The notes beneath the pieces are model-generated. The model made no database searches. It was not told where the DNA came from and saw only the letters and a list, made by a program, of their open reading frames with translations. 64,000 bases of DNA from Theropithecus gelada (Eukaryota > Chordata > Mammalia > Primates > Cercopithecidae), in assembly GCF_003255815.1 (NCBI RefSeq), contig NC_037677.1:103830583-103894582 (forward strand), in the 5' to 3' direction. A program made the translations under genes and the position numbers. This document shows, piece after piece, positions 53,717-64,000 of this stretch (the first letter of the stretch is position 1; each line of letters begins with the position of its first letter).

Positions 53717-54460
53717 TTTTTTTTTTTTAATAACTATTAATTTTCTCCAGCAGTCTCTTGCTGTCACCCAGGGTGGGAATACCAGCCATCGTGGCTGACA
53801 TCTTTTCTCTTACGGTATTTAGTAAAATTAAACTGCCAGTCTTCATTTCTCCTGATGGCTTCAGTACTGTACACTTTTCTCACTGAGGTTTTTTTCCCTT
53901 TCTTTTCATTAATTTTAAAGAAGGTCTTGGTGGGTTTAAAGCTCTTATGTTCAGATTGGCATCTCGAGATGAGACCTAGGATACTGGAGGTAAAGACATC
54001 AGGACAAATGAAGGTTGGCAGCATAAAAGAAGAACACATTTTCTCCATTTAACGACTTGAAATTCTCTGAGGATAGAAAGCTTGGGCGAGTTCTAAGCCC
54101 AAAGATGGCTTCGTTGTTGCTGAGGGATAGACCTGTGAACTGTGTCCCAGGATAACATCAGACTGGAGATGAGGAGTGATCTTCATGCCAGAGAGGTAGG
54201 GTTGCTAGCAGGACAAGTATTCACTCATCCAGGTGATCACATCTCCAAACTGTTCCACCAGGGACATCCCTGGAGGTGACGTTGTGTCACCCTTTTTATT
54301 GGTTCATTTGCTGGAGCTACATCACAGTGTGTTTCATGGATTCAGGACCTGATATAGCCCTCGAATCAACTGGACTCTCCAAATTTAGCAACATGGTGTA
54401 GAAATTCTTGAAGCTGCCATTGCACTCACTCACCTTCTCACATCAAATCACCCACCCAGC
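53717..54460 (-). pseudogene. Possible processed retrocopy of unknown origin
   Basis: On the minus strand the stretch ends in an A12 run (T12 at 53717-53728), as a retrocopied mRNA would. A 94-codon open frame (53764-54048 minus) includes KPTKTFFKINEKKGKKTSVR; another frame just upstream reads FTGLSLSNNEAIFGLRTR. I do not recognise a protein. No AATAAA signal and no clear target duplication are present. It may equally be an unnamed old repeat. Confidence 0.28.
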
Positions 54461-55115
54461 TCGATTTTGATTAAATCATCCATTAGGTTAGTTTGCTGTG
54501 GAGGGTCTTCTCATTCAATTTCTTGGTCTTTTCTTATGTCTCATTTTCTCATTTACATAGACTCCTAAAGCACTCATGCTGCATTCCTTAGGCCCAGCCG
54601 AGATTCACATTCTGTTCTTTCTCTAATATTATTATTCTCAATTCAAACCCATATCCCTTCACCCTCCTAATAGCTAAATTTACATTCCCTAATTATGTTC
54701 AGAAAGTTCTATGGCTATCAATCAGTCATACCTCCTTAGAAACCAGTTTACTTAGCTAAGAGTTAGAGGAAAGCAAACTAATAAAAGAGGTTCAGTTGGA
54801 GATAGGAATGAAGTTTCATCACTTATGGGAAATTTACCTTTTAAAGGAGAGTACATACTAACCCAAGCCTACATTCCCTAAAAACATACTTGGGTCTTAT
54901 CCATGTTTCTGTGTTCCTCCATATTTTCCATAGTGCATGAATAAATGAAGAGTTCAAATAAATGTTGAATTCACTGCAATCAAATGGAATTAATGTTACT
55001 GAATGCAACTTTATGGAACATATTCCATGTAGCTGCTTATCTTTGTAGTTAAAATCAGAAAGACTCAGAATCTGATTTTAGCAATCATACAGTTGGGGAA
55101 GTGTGTATTTGGGGT
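54461..55115. other. Low-copy stretch, no feature seen
   Basis: No recognised repeat or gene. Confidence 0.4.
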
Positions 55116-55119
55116 AAAT

Positions 55120-55285
55120 AATGCCACACTCCTGTTTCAATTTCCTCATTTACAAAATAGGCATAATAATATTACCTATCTCATAGGATTGATGTGGGGA
55201 TTGTATGAGATATTCGCAATGTGTTCTGCATGTAACATTCACATAGGTAATGCATGCTAATAATAATAACAATAATAGGAATAAT
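55120..55285 (+). mobile_element. MIR SINE
   Basis: CAATTTCCTCATTTACAAAA, TAGGCATAATAATATTACCT, ATCTCATAGGATTGATGTGG are the MIR core. It ends in AATAATAAT-rich sequence. Confidence 0.72.
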
Positions 55286-55474
55286 AATACAAATAGTTAT
55301 TTCCATCTCTTGTGACTGTGGACTTAGGGTCAATTTAGTTGGTCAATCTTCAACTATTTCTTCGATGCATTTGAAGTGCAAGAAAAATAGAATTTCTAAT
55401 ATGTAAAATTCTATTATTATTTCTAAAAATAATACAAAAGAGTGAGATCATTGTGTTTGAATCTTGTTAAAATA

Positions 55475-55650
55475 GAGAAGTTGGCAAACTTTTTCTGTAA
55501 AGACCTAGACAGTAAATAATTTAGGTTTTGAAGACAACACATAGCCTCTGTCATAAATATTCAACTCTGCCATTGAACCATAAATGAATGGGCATGGCTG
55601 TATTCCAATAAAACTTTATTTACAACAACAGGAAGTGACCTGAAGGAAGT
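55475..55650 (+). mobile_element. MER20-like hAT-Charlie element
   Basis: AGTTGGCAAACTTTTTCTGT, AAAGACCTAGACAGTAAATA and GGCTGTATTCCAATAAAACT TTATTTACAA follow MER20. The right end is worn. Confidence 0.75.
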
Positions 55651-55799
55651 GAAGCCAAAGGAAAGTACTGAGTTAGTGAAATTCACCATTGAGTGATGCC
55701 TCATTTGAGTGACTTTCAAGGGCTTGTTTTCCATCCAGCATCCAGGAGACACCACTCTATCCTTATAATAAACTGTACATATGTGCTCAACAACAACAA

Positions 55800-55800
55800 A

Positions 55801-55836
<36 letters not shown>

Positions 55837-55848
55837 ACACACACACAT
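55800..55848. repeat. (CA)n microsatellite
   Basis: About 24 CA units with a single AG interruption. It creates false frames on both strands. Confidence 0.97.
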
Positions 55849-55849
55849 G

Positions 55850-57425
55850 CAGGTGTGGATTTGGTCCCTGGGTTACAGTTTGCATAGCGCATCTGAGGTC
55901 ACAGTGCAATAGGTGAATCAAAGTTGATTCACTATAATTTCCATTAAGAGCTGACATGTGGAACTCTAGAAAAGGCCATCCTCTTCCCACACAGAGATGA
56001 CCTAGTTATATCAAGAAGTATACGCTTGGCATAGAGGCTAGTGAGATATAAATTGCAAGACAATCATAGGACATGAAGCCAAGGTAAATGGATTCAACAA
56101 CTAACTTCAGCATGTCAATCTAGTGTTTTCAGGTTATGTTTCTTTGTTGGGAAAATGCTTCATTAGAAAATTAGTGACCATACTGGGCCTCCAGTTTTAG
56201 TCCATTGGACCTTAAATGAAAAAGAAAGAGTAGAAATGATGTGCTGTTTTCTCTTCACATACAAATGAGCGAGAATCCAGGGTGGAAAATATTAAGTCTT
56301 AAATTTTTGATGTGCATTGTCTCATACCCAGAATGTCTTCTTTCATTAGGCTATTTATAGGATGTGTTCACGGCTGACTTAATTATGACACAAAATCAGT
56401 GACTGGGAGAGGCTTACCCCACTGAGAAAGAGAGGAAGACTAGAAGAGACGGAAACCTGAACTCTAACCAGGTTACTACTGAAAGGTTAAATGGGAGAGC
56501 TCTGGCCATGCCACCAAGCTCCCTGATTTTTTCCACCAGCCTTTCAGTCTAAGTAAAAACAATGCAGACTTCAAAACAAGTCTAGTAGCCCCCACTTCTG
56601 AGGAGACTCCATACTTTAAAAAAAGAGAAATTTAATGGCAGAAACTGTCACCAATTAAGATAATTAAAATGATCAAGCAACCAGAATAGAATCATCAATA
56701 TTGGACAATATTCTACAGTCTCTGATCAGCCTCAACAAAATAACAAAAGTATCAAATTTTTTTAAAAATCACTTCCCAATGATTATTCATATATAAAGTT
56801 ATACTAGTTCAATCTGAGTCTGATAATAGATCAAACATAATTATAAATTGCTCATGCTTCATGAGCATACCCCTAGCTTAATTTGTGTATGGCCAGATGA
56901 CAGTATGTGGATTTTTTTTTTTTCCTTTTAAAATTTGAGGCTGTGGTTGGAAATACAAATTGCCAAACAAAACCAAATTACTGAAGGCAGTCTATCACAG
57001 CTTTCAGAAAATCATAAGGTACATTAAACTTGAATGAATATTGCAATAGCTAAAACTCAGCTTGAATTGATGCATGTTCATTTCAATTGCATTTGATTAT
57101 TCTTGTTATGTTATTACTATGTTCATAACTGTTGTGATATTTCAGTACAGAGTGATTTCTTCCCAAATGTAGTGTGGCTTGAAATCAAGAATGCCAGCAG
57201 TGGTTTGTGTTGAGCACCCATTTTAGAGGCAATTCCTCAGGCAGTAGTTCATTCTGGAAGCTCAAAGCAATTCGTTGGTCAGAGCTTGAACACTTGTAAT
57301 TAGAGGGAAAGATCCTTTGGAAAAAAACATCAAATTTAAGCCTGAGCATTATCTTTAATAATTGCATCTTCATGTGCTGGTGCTGCTTATTACATAATGT
57401 ACCAGGTCTTCAGACAAGGTGCTAT
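55850..57425. other. Low-copy stretch, no feature seen
   Basis: AT-rich sequence without recognised repeats or a supported gene. Confidence 0.4.
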
Positions 57426-57429
57426 CTCT

Positions 57430-57790
57430 GTTGTAAATGCCTCCCTCTCTTTAGTCTTCCTGGTAAATTCTTCCTCTTCGTTCAAGTTTCACCTCTTAAT
57501 AGACATTCCCTTTTATTTCTCCATGTAGGGTTGATTCTAAAAAATGTATAAATAATAATGATAACTTAAAACACTTATTGTTTTCATGTATGTAAAATTA
57601 TAGGGTTTATCTATAATACGTTGCATTTTAATGCAAATTAAAATATGGATTTTAATCTTCTGTTTACATACCCATCCTCTGCAACAGACTATTAATTTCT
57701 CAAGAGGGGAAATGTGCTTTGCTCAACTTTGTATTTGCAGTATTCAACAAGTGATGACACTGAATAGACACAATAAATATTAATTGAGTA
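57430..57790 (+). mobile_element. L2 fragment
   Basis: GTTCAAGTTTCACCTCTTAA, CAGACTATTAATTTCTCAAG, AACTTTGTATTTGCAGTATT and GACACAATAAATATTAATTG resemble the L2 3' end in order. Confidence 0.55.
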
Positions 57791-57930
57791 GATTTCTACT
57801 TCTGTGAAATGAGGTTAATGGTATCTGTGCTTTCCATCTTATGGATTTGTTGTGAGAATCAAGTGAAATAATGTGTATGAAAGTTCTGTGTTGACTAAAA
57901 CATACTCTGCACATATCAGAAGTTCTGCTA
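57791..57930 (+). mobile_element. MIR SINE
   Basis: TTCTGTGAAATGAGGTTAAT, TTGTTGTGAGAATCAAGTGA, AATAATGTGTATGAAAG match the MIR core. Confidence 0.6.
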
Positions 57931-58344
57931 ATCTCTCAACTAGACAAATACCGTCTGTAGTAGCAATCACAGAGATCCTTGTTAATACAGCTGGAATCTA
58001 AGTGTTGTGAGAACCCAAGCTCCTTTCCTCCTCAGCTGCTCAATAAGAATAAATAAGAATAGAAAAATCTAACTCATCCTACGTTAAAAAGCAGAAGTGT
58101 TCCTTGTGGTTTTCTGAGGAAAATGTAGACTCTAGAGAAATGTAGGGTGTGGCAAGATGATGAGATGTTTTGAATTTAAAATCCCATTAAATATTTATTC
58201 ACAGATATTCTTCTGCAGTGTACACTCTGTTGAACAGGTTTGCCTCGGAAATGCGAAGTCTTTCCCCTCCTCTGAAGGAGTTAGTTAAAGAGAGAAAGGT
58301 TATATGGCACTCTCTGCTTCATCGTGATGCATGAGAATGTGCAT

Positions 58345-58740
58345 CAGCCCAAATGTTTACCCACAATGAATTAAAAAATGAATTGTGTATATGGGTGCAG
58401 GGAACTGCTATAGAACAGTTAAAATGAACTGTTACTAATGCCATAACTTGAGTGATTCACATAGGCATGCTATTAAGCAAAACAGCCAGTTCTTTAACAG
58501 AAAACACACTATGTGATTCCACATAAGTGAAGTTAAAGAATAGGCAAAAGTAGTATGCGGTGATGAAAGTCAAAATAGTGGTAAATTCTGGATCAGTTTT
58601 TGAGTGAGAAAGAGACTGAGAGACCTCAAAGGAACTGGAAATGTTCTATATAGATGGGAAAGTTATTGAGCTGACCATTTAAGATTTATGCACCTTACTC
58701 TGTGTACGTAATTTCTCAATAAAAAGTGTGACATAACAAA
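58345..58740 (+). mobile_element. L1ME-type 3' end
   Basis: TTATTAAGCAAAACAGCCAG-like text near 58470, ATGTGATTCCACATAAGTGA, GAACTGGAAATGTTCTATAT and TTTCTCAATAAAAAGTGTG follow an L1ME 3'UTR, strongly diverged. Confidence 0.6.
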
Positions 58741-58894
58741 GGAAGGTAAACCTGCTCTTGGGGGATGAGGTCCATGAGGAAAACATATGAGAAGAGACAC
58801 AGATTCACTCTTCTCTCTTCCTAGATTAGACTGGTTGTCCCTAGAGGGAAGAGATGATGGCTGGCTTACTTGGCTCTGTATCTCTGTTAACATG

Positions 58895-59050
58895 CTCATT
58901 CTTTTGTTGTAAATACATTTTGGGCTGCTTTCCATTTGTGCTATGATGAATAAAGCTGCTCTAACATAAGTTACATGTCTTTTTCATGGTTATCTGTACC
59001 AATTTCTTTTGGGTTTATACTTAGCTGTAAAATCATATGTGGCACCTAAT
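58895..59050 (-). mobile_element. L1ME 3' fragment, minus strand
   Basis: TTTTGGGCTGCTTTCC, ATGATGAATAAAGCTGCTCT, TACATGTCTTTTTCATGG and TTCTTTTGGGTTTATACTTA are the reversed L1ME ORF2/3' sequence. Confidence 0.7.
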
Positions 59051-59059
59051 ACGTGATTA

Positions 59060-59885
59060 ATAACCATTTGTTAAATAAACATGAACATACGAGGAAATTA
59101 ATGAATAAATAATCTTAAAGATGATCCATGCAGAGTGCAGGGACTTGGCTCCTTTTAGGGCAAGAACGTTACAAAAGGCTGGAGCTGGGATGGGAAGGGA
59201 GGAGATCTGGTTCCTAAAGCAAGACCTGATACCATTTACCCAGGGGCTGATTTCAATCCAGAAGGGACACATATAGTGACTCTGCCCTGAGATGCAGGCT
59301 AGAGCAAGTGGGGTCAGGTAGCGTCTGCTATGTGGGTGTGCTCAGCAATCACTGGTACGGCCCCTGTCCCTTTGTGTGAATCACTGGAGGGGTCCAGGAG
59401 GAGGAGAGAGAGGTACACAGCTCCGGCTCTGCTTATAGACAACACTCTATCATCTGGATAAGTCACTTCAGTTTCCTCAAAATTGGTGAAAAGGCAGAAC
59501 ACTGCACTTCTCTGACATTCCTGATGGCAGAGGAGAGTGAGGGCAGCTGCTTGTGGGTTCTAGCACAAACTAAGCAACTTACAATAGCCAGTAAAAATTT
59601 TTTGCAGTATTGACTTTCAGTTTTCAAATTTGTACAAATTTTCTCATTTAAATGTATAATGCACCTATGTGTTTTTATTATAAAATAAAGTTTATTTACA
59701 AAGGCTTCTAAAGGCATAGAAATCTGAAACCCAAGTCATGTTTAAGTCTTGATTTCCAAGGTCTCTTGGCATTATTATCACATATTCTGGATGTTGGTGA
59801 ATTTAGTACCAGATCATCTGCAAAGCAATTTCCTCAAGTTCAAGAAGATAATCCTCTTTCCATCCCTCTCAAAAATCAACTGGCA
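59060..59885. other. Low-copy stretch, no feature seen
   Basis: No repeat or gene recognised. Small minus frames (59057-59272, 59314-59502, 59463-59717) have no family match. Confidence 0.4.
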
Positions 59886-59904
59886 ATTAGTTATCTTCTA
59901 TTTC

Positions 59905-60210
59905 TTTTCTTCTTCTTTTTTTTTTTCAGATGGAGTCTCGCTCTGTCACCCAGGCTGGAGTGCAGTGGTGTGATCTCGGCTCACTGCAAGTTCCGCCACC
60001 TGGGTTCTAGCAATTCTCCTGCCTCCGCCTCCCAAGTAGCTGGGACTCCAGGCGCCCGACACCACACCTGGCTAATTTTTTTGTATTTTTAGTAGAGATG
60101 GGGTTTCACCGTGTTAGCCGGGATGGTCTCAATGTCCTGGCCTCCTGATCTGCCCGCCTCGACCTCCCAAAGTACTGGGATTACAGGCATGAGCCACTGC
60201 ACCTGGCCCT
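59905..60210 (-). mobile_element. Alu (AluS/Y-like), minus strand, 15-bp target duplication
   Basis: Reversed full Alu (GATGGAGTCTCGCTCTGTCA, TAGTAGAGATGGGGTTTCAC, GGCATGAGCCACTGCACCTG). Flanks gttatcttctatttc at 59890-59904 and 60211-60225 are identical. Confidence 0.97.
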
Positions 60211-60225
60211 GTTATCTTCTATTTC

Positions 60226-61570
60226 ATAGTAGTCTAGCCTGAAAATAGTTTTTTGTCTAGTAATTTATGAGCCAGCAAACTTATATAGGTTTCTTCATCA
60301 TATCTTTGAACTCAATCATTCTTTATTAACTGATAAACTCTTGCCTTTATAGTTATCCTACATTTCCAAATCTGTGATCAAGTAAGATAGACATCAAGTG
60401 AAAAGTTACTCCAGTTTCTAGAAAATCTTGCCATGACCATTTCTTAATGCCTGCGAAAGTCAGTCCACTTACTTCCTGACAATAAGCTGTTGAAAAACTT
60501 CATTTAGAATTTGTATTCATTATTTTCATGTTTTCTTTCTCTTAGTAATTAGATTTATAATTGCAAGACTTGCTCTGACAGTAGTAAACAACTGTGTTTA
60601 CCATTTAAGAAGAATGCCTGTGCTTCTGAGAATTAATAGATGATGACAAGTGCCAGGATTGTCTAGCAAATTAATATAATATATTCTAATATGAAAGTTG
60701 CTAGGGAGACTTTGCCAACTTTCCTCCTCCCGCTGTCTCATACTCAGCGAAAGCCTGTGAGAGGCCAAAGGGAAATTTTGCCTAGGCTGCAGCCCTTGGG
60801 AGAACATTTCCACAATGCACATGGAGAAATTATAGAACCCTTAAATAGGAAGGCTGTCTCCACTCCTTGAAACAGGAAGAGAGGAGCCCCAGTCCCAAGT
60901 AGGTAAATTTGCTTAAAAAAAATTTTTTTTTTCAAGTAAGGATACGATTCTCAGTTTGAAAGATCATGCCAAAGGCACATCTCTCAGACATCACAAGTAA
61001 CAACTGCATGCCATAGAAAATAATTTTTCAGCCTTAGAATGCCAAATCATCAATATGTTGTCTTTTGAGAGAATTCCACATAAGAAATAGGAATTAACCT
61101 GAAGAAGAAAAAATGTGCTGCTGCCTTTACAACAGATTCTTTATTTACATTTGACAATACATGTCATAATTATCTGCATTGAAACAGATCCCTGAAACCA
61201 ACTTGTGTCTCATGTAACAGTAATTCATATTTATGGATCATTGCTGACCTAGTCTTTCCAACCACACAGATGATAGAAACTCCCTTGCTGAATGAAACAG
61301 CCTCTTGGAATCAGCATCATATATTTTTTGCTTGAGCTGAATGAAAGTAAATAAAACAGGAAATGGGCATCAATTATCCCTGATCTTCTAAAAATTTAGA
61401 AAGTAATGCCCAAAAATGAACCAAGAGAGACTGATGTCTTGGTTTATCTTTATAAAAACAGACATTTTAATTTTATTTAAAGATTAAAATGAGAATTATT
61501 TTGTGATAAATAAATGTGAGGGTTATCTTCAAGAAGCAAGTTATTTGCTTCCAACTGCAGTTGAATTCAT
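60226..61570. other. Low-copy stretch, no repeat seen
   Basis: No gene or repeat recognised over about 1.3 kb, one of the longer repeat-free intervals here. Confidence 0.42.
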
Positions 61571-61574
61571 ATTT

Positions 61575-61680
61575 AAAATAACTGTATTTATACACACATA
61601 CATATGTTATATATAATATATATGTATGTACATACACACATGTATGTAATGTATATAATGTATGTTTGTGTGTAGTTTAA
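61575..61680. repeat. TA/TG-rich low-complexity sequence
   Basis: ATACATATGTTATATATAAT, GTATGTACATACACACATGT and similar mixed TA/TG words; can form several hairpins. Confidence 0.9.
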
Positions 61681-61689
61681 AAAAATGCA

Positions 61690-62100
61690 TTCAGGGAAGC
61701 TTGCACACATCCAAAGTGTACAGCTTAGCATCCAAGATCAAAACTCAGATCATTACCCATACTCCAGAATCCTACCCACATATCCTCTCTCAGTCTTTAT
61801 TGCCACCCCTCTCCCCGAATGTCTATTCTTACTTCTATTAACATAGCTTACTTTTGCTTCTTTGGGAATTTATATAAATAAACTATCTATGAGTATCTAC
61901 TCTTTTATATCTGTCTTCTTTGGTTGAACATTGTGTGTATGAGATCCAGCCACACTTCTGCATGTAGCTGTAATTTACTCTTATTGTATATATTATCAAT
62001 TTTGTAAATATACTACAAAGCTTTCTTCTATTGTTGATTGATATTTGAGAAGTTTTCTTAGATTCATTTTAAATGATGTTTGAGTGAACTTTTGATAAGT
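61690..62100 (-). mobile_element. L1M/L1ME 3' fragment, minus strand
   Basis: CAAAGTGTACAGCTTAGCAT, TCCTCTCTCAGTCTTTATTG, GAACATTGTGTGTATGAGAT, CTTCTGCATGTAGCTG and CTTCTATTGTTGATTGATAT give the order of reversed old L1 ORF2/3'UTR. Confidence 0.6.
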
Positions 62101-64000
62101 CTATAATTGAAATACATATTATACGAGATACAAAATAATATGATAAACTGTAATTTGGGAGAACAAACAAATAGGTGTCAAAGAAAAATTGTATCAGACA
62201 GAACTGAACAGTCAAGGAAGACTTTAATCAAGAATATTGCAATAGGCAAGGGAGACTAAAGTCAACTCCACTGAAACAAAAGGCAGGTTAAATTTTAATC
62301 ACTGGAATGAGCTAGTGGGATAGTGCTGGAGGACATTAGGGTGGAGATTAGCTTGGTCTATGTGATTAGCCCCTGTGTTTGCTCATTGGCTCTTACTGGA
62401 GTTAGTTTGTACTTTCCTACAGAGACAGGAGATAGGGACACTTCCTTACTTGATGATTACATTTCAAAGATATAACTCCAGGTTCTTAACAAAGACTTTG
62501 GTTATAAAACTGGCAAGTGGCAAGGAGAAGACTTACATCTCAAAAAGGCAGAGAAAGAATTTATAATTGCAAATTTTCTAAAGTAAATGCTCTAGGAAAA
62601 AGGAGGGGAGGGGCCTATGGTGAGGAAGAAACAAGTTTAAAGTTTAGTAAACTAAGGGGAACGCTAAGATAATATTGATCATTGGAAACACGTTAAAATA
62701 TTACCAGATAACACCATTGCTGGTTGATTTATTTTTCATTGCATTTATTCCATTCTGAAATTTTTAATTTTTTTCTATCTGTAATAAATATTTTAATTAG
62801 TCTCATTATAGATTATTGACATCTGCTAATAACTGAAAACTTACCATGTGCAACCAATGGTGCAGAACAAAACAAGGCTTCTTTGAGTAACATGCCCCAG
62901 AGGGAAAAAGGAAAAATGAGGTCAGTGAACAAAGGATTTATGTAAAAGTCTACTGATCACCCTGAGTTCATGTCAGAGAAGAAAAGCAAACCAGCCCTCC
63001 AATCCTCCAATCCTTTTGATGACCTGTACAAGCAGAAAAATATACGGTTTTCAAAGAAATGTGTCCAAGGAGAGACACATTTTGATGTCAACTATGTGAT
63101 CATCATAATTTAAAATATGAGGGAAAAGAGACAGACAAAGATGACAACAGCACAAAACTAGGATTGTATTAAAATGTTATACTATATAGCCCTAGAGGCC
63201 CTTCATCTCAAGGAATAGTGTCAAAACTGTACTTGGATTAATTCCCCATAACTCTTATGTTTCATGAGAATTCAACGTGTATCTCTACACTGCACATCAT
63301 TATTTCTGCCTCTCCTGTGCCCAACTTTTCCTTACTCTTAGATAATTAATTCCATTCTGAAGCCCTATTTTAGAGAATGTATATAAATATCAGAAATATG
63401 ACATAACCAACTTTTTAGGAAACTTTCCCACTTATGACCTCACAGGTTTGTTTACATCTGTACCAGCGGACTGCAATTGTATTGCAGAAACACCACTGCT
63501 GAGCACCATCTCTTTGGGGGAGAAATTTTGAAAAAACTCAGTTAAATTAATTAAAAAAAATAGGTTTCTGTACATAAGCATTTCTTGGAGCTTGAGTCAA
63601 TTGTGATGCTTCAAGGGAGTGAGAATTTATTATGAAACATTTCTAACTATTTTTGACTAAGTAATTATTTGTGTGTTTATGTAATTGTAGTTTTACATGT
63701 GCATATGTAAAAACTATTTATCATACATGGAATATACAACACCTTGATGCACACTGATGACTAAGCTCTGAATTTTTTTATCTTGCCCAAGTTCCTATCT
63801 AAGAGGTCTATGGAGTCATGCCCTACAAACCACAAATTCTCATCAGATGAGTTTTATCTAACCCCATATATCATGACTTTCCAATTTGACTTGACTCTGG
63901 CATAACATTATGTGACAAGGAAGAAAGTCAAAATATTTTACCCCAAAACATGTTCCTTTGCCATATTTTGAAATGGCCCTGCAAAGCTGTCCTTTGTGGG
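62101..64000. other. Low-copy stretch, possible reversed LTR at 62160-62700
   Basis: The part 62160-62700 (AGTCAAGGAAGACTTTAATC, GGAGACTAAAGTCAACTCC, GGAGGGGAGGGGCCTATG) has the style of a reversed ERV LTR, but I cannot place it. The remainder to 64000 shows no gene or repeat. Confidence 0.33.

Noticed and set aside
55787..55990. 67-codon minus frame with cysteine/valine repeats
   Set aside because: It is a translation of the (CA)n microsatellite.

Overview
The window looks like primate, almost certainly human, nuclear DNA. It is AT-rich and CpG-poor, and it is packed with Alu elements, L1 copies from L1PA/L1PB to very old L1M types, MaLR LTRs (THE1, MST, MLT1), ERVL relics, MIR, L2, Tigger and MER5/MER20-type DNA transposons. 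I see no gene I can support: no exon series, no CpG-island promoter, no tRNA, rRNA or known ncRNA. Every longer open frame I inspected falls inside a repeat or is too short and isolated to count. This reads as intergenic or deep intronic sequence. Family names come from pattern recognition against remembered consensus sequences, not from a search; subfamily names are tentative and boundaries are usually good to about 10-30 bases.

Layout. 1-830 is a Tigger-like DNA transposon. 822-5390 is a pile of plus-strand L1 pieces, including a decayed L1PB-like ORF2 that carries a small inverted piece of L1. 5440-9420 is old minus-strand L1M sequence broken by an MST LTR, an MLT1-like LTR and an Alu. 9900-10500 has MER5-type pieces. 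12.3-18.5 kb holds MIR, MLT1 and a much-decayed ERVL-like provirus (RT region near 17.4-18.0 kb) that was hit by an Alu, an MLT1 LTR and an MST LTR. 19.5 kb has a 17-base poly(G). 21.1-21.7 kb is a Tigger3 deletion derivative with both inverted ends. 22.3-23.6 kb is an old repeat split by an L1PA. 26.4-27.2 kb is an L2 followed by a tiny L1PA 3' end. 29.26-34.12 kb is a minus-strand L1 that keeps its 5'UTR, ORF1 and ORF2 endonuclease and RT but has lost its 3' end; it carries an Alu. 37-44.3 kb is mostly L1M sequence with Alus, an unidentified LTR and a 91-bp inverted duplication. 44.3-46.5 kb and 47.9-53.1 kb hold two ERVL-like proviral remnants in the same orientation. 53.7-64 kb is mainly low-copy sequence with scattered MIR, L2, MER20, L1ME and one Alu.

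Nothing here acts as a gene system. The most interesting signals are rearrangements: a near-perfect 91-bp inverted duplication with flanking 37-bp direct repeats (39764-40489), an 89-bp inverted L1 segment inside an L1 (3486-3574), a perfect 30-bp tandem duplication inside an Alu (31831-31890), the local cluster of ERVL remnants, and the nested insertion history. I did not find an undescribed biological system.
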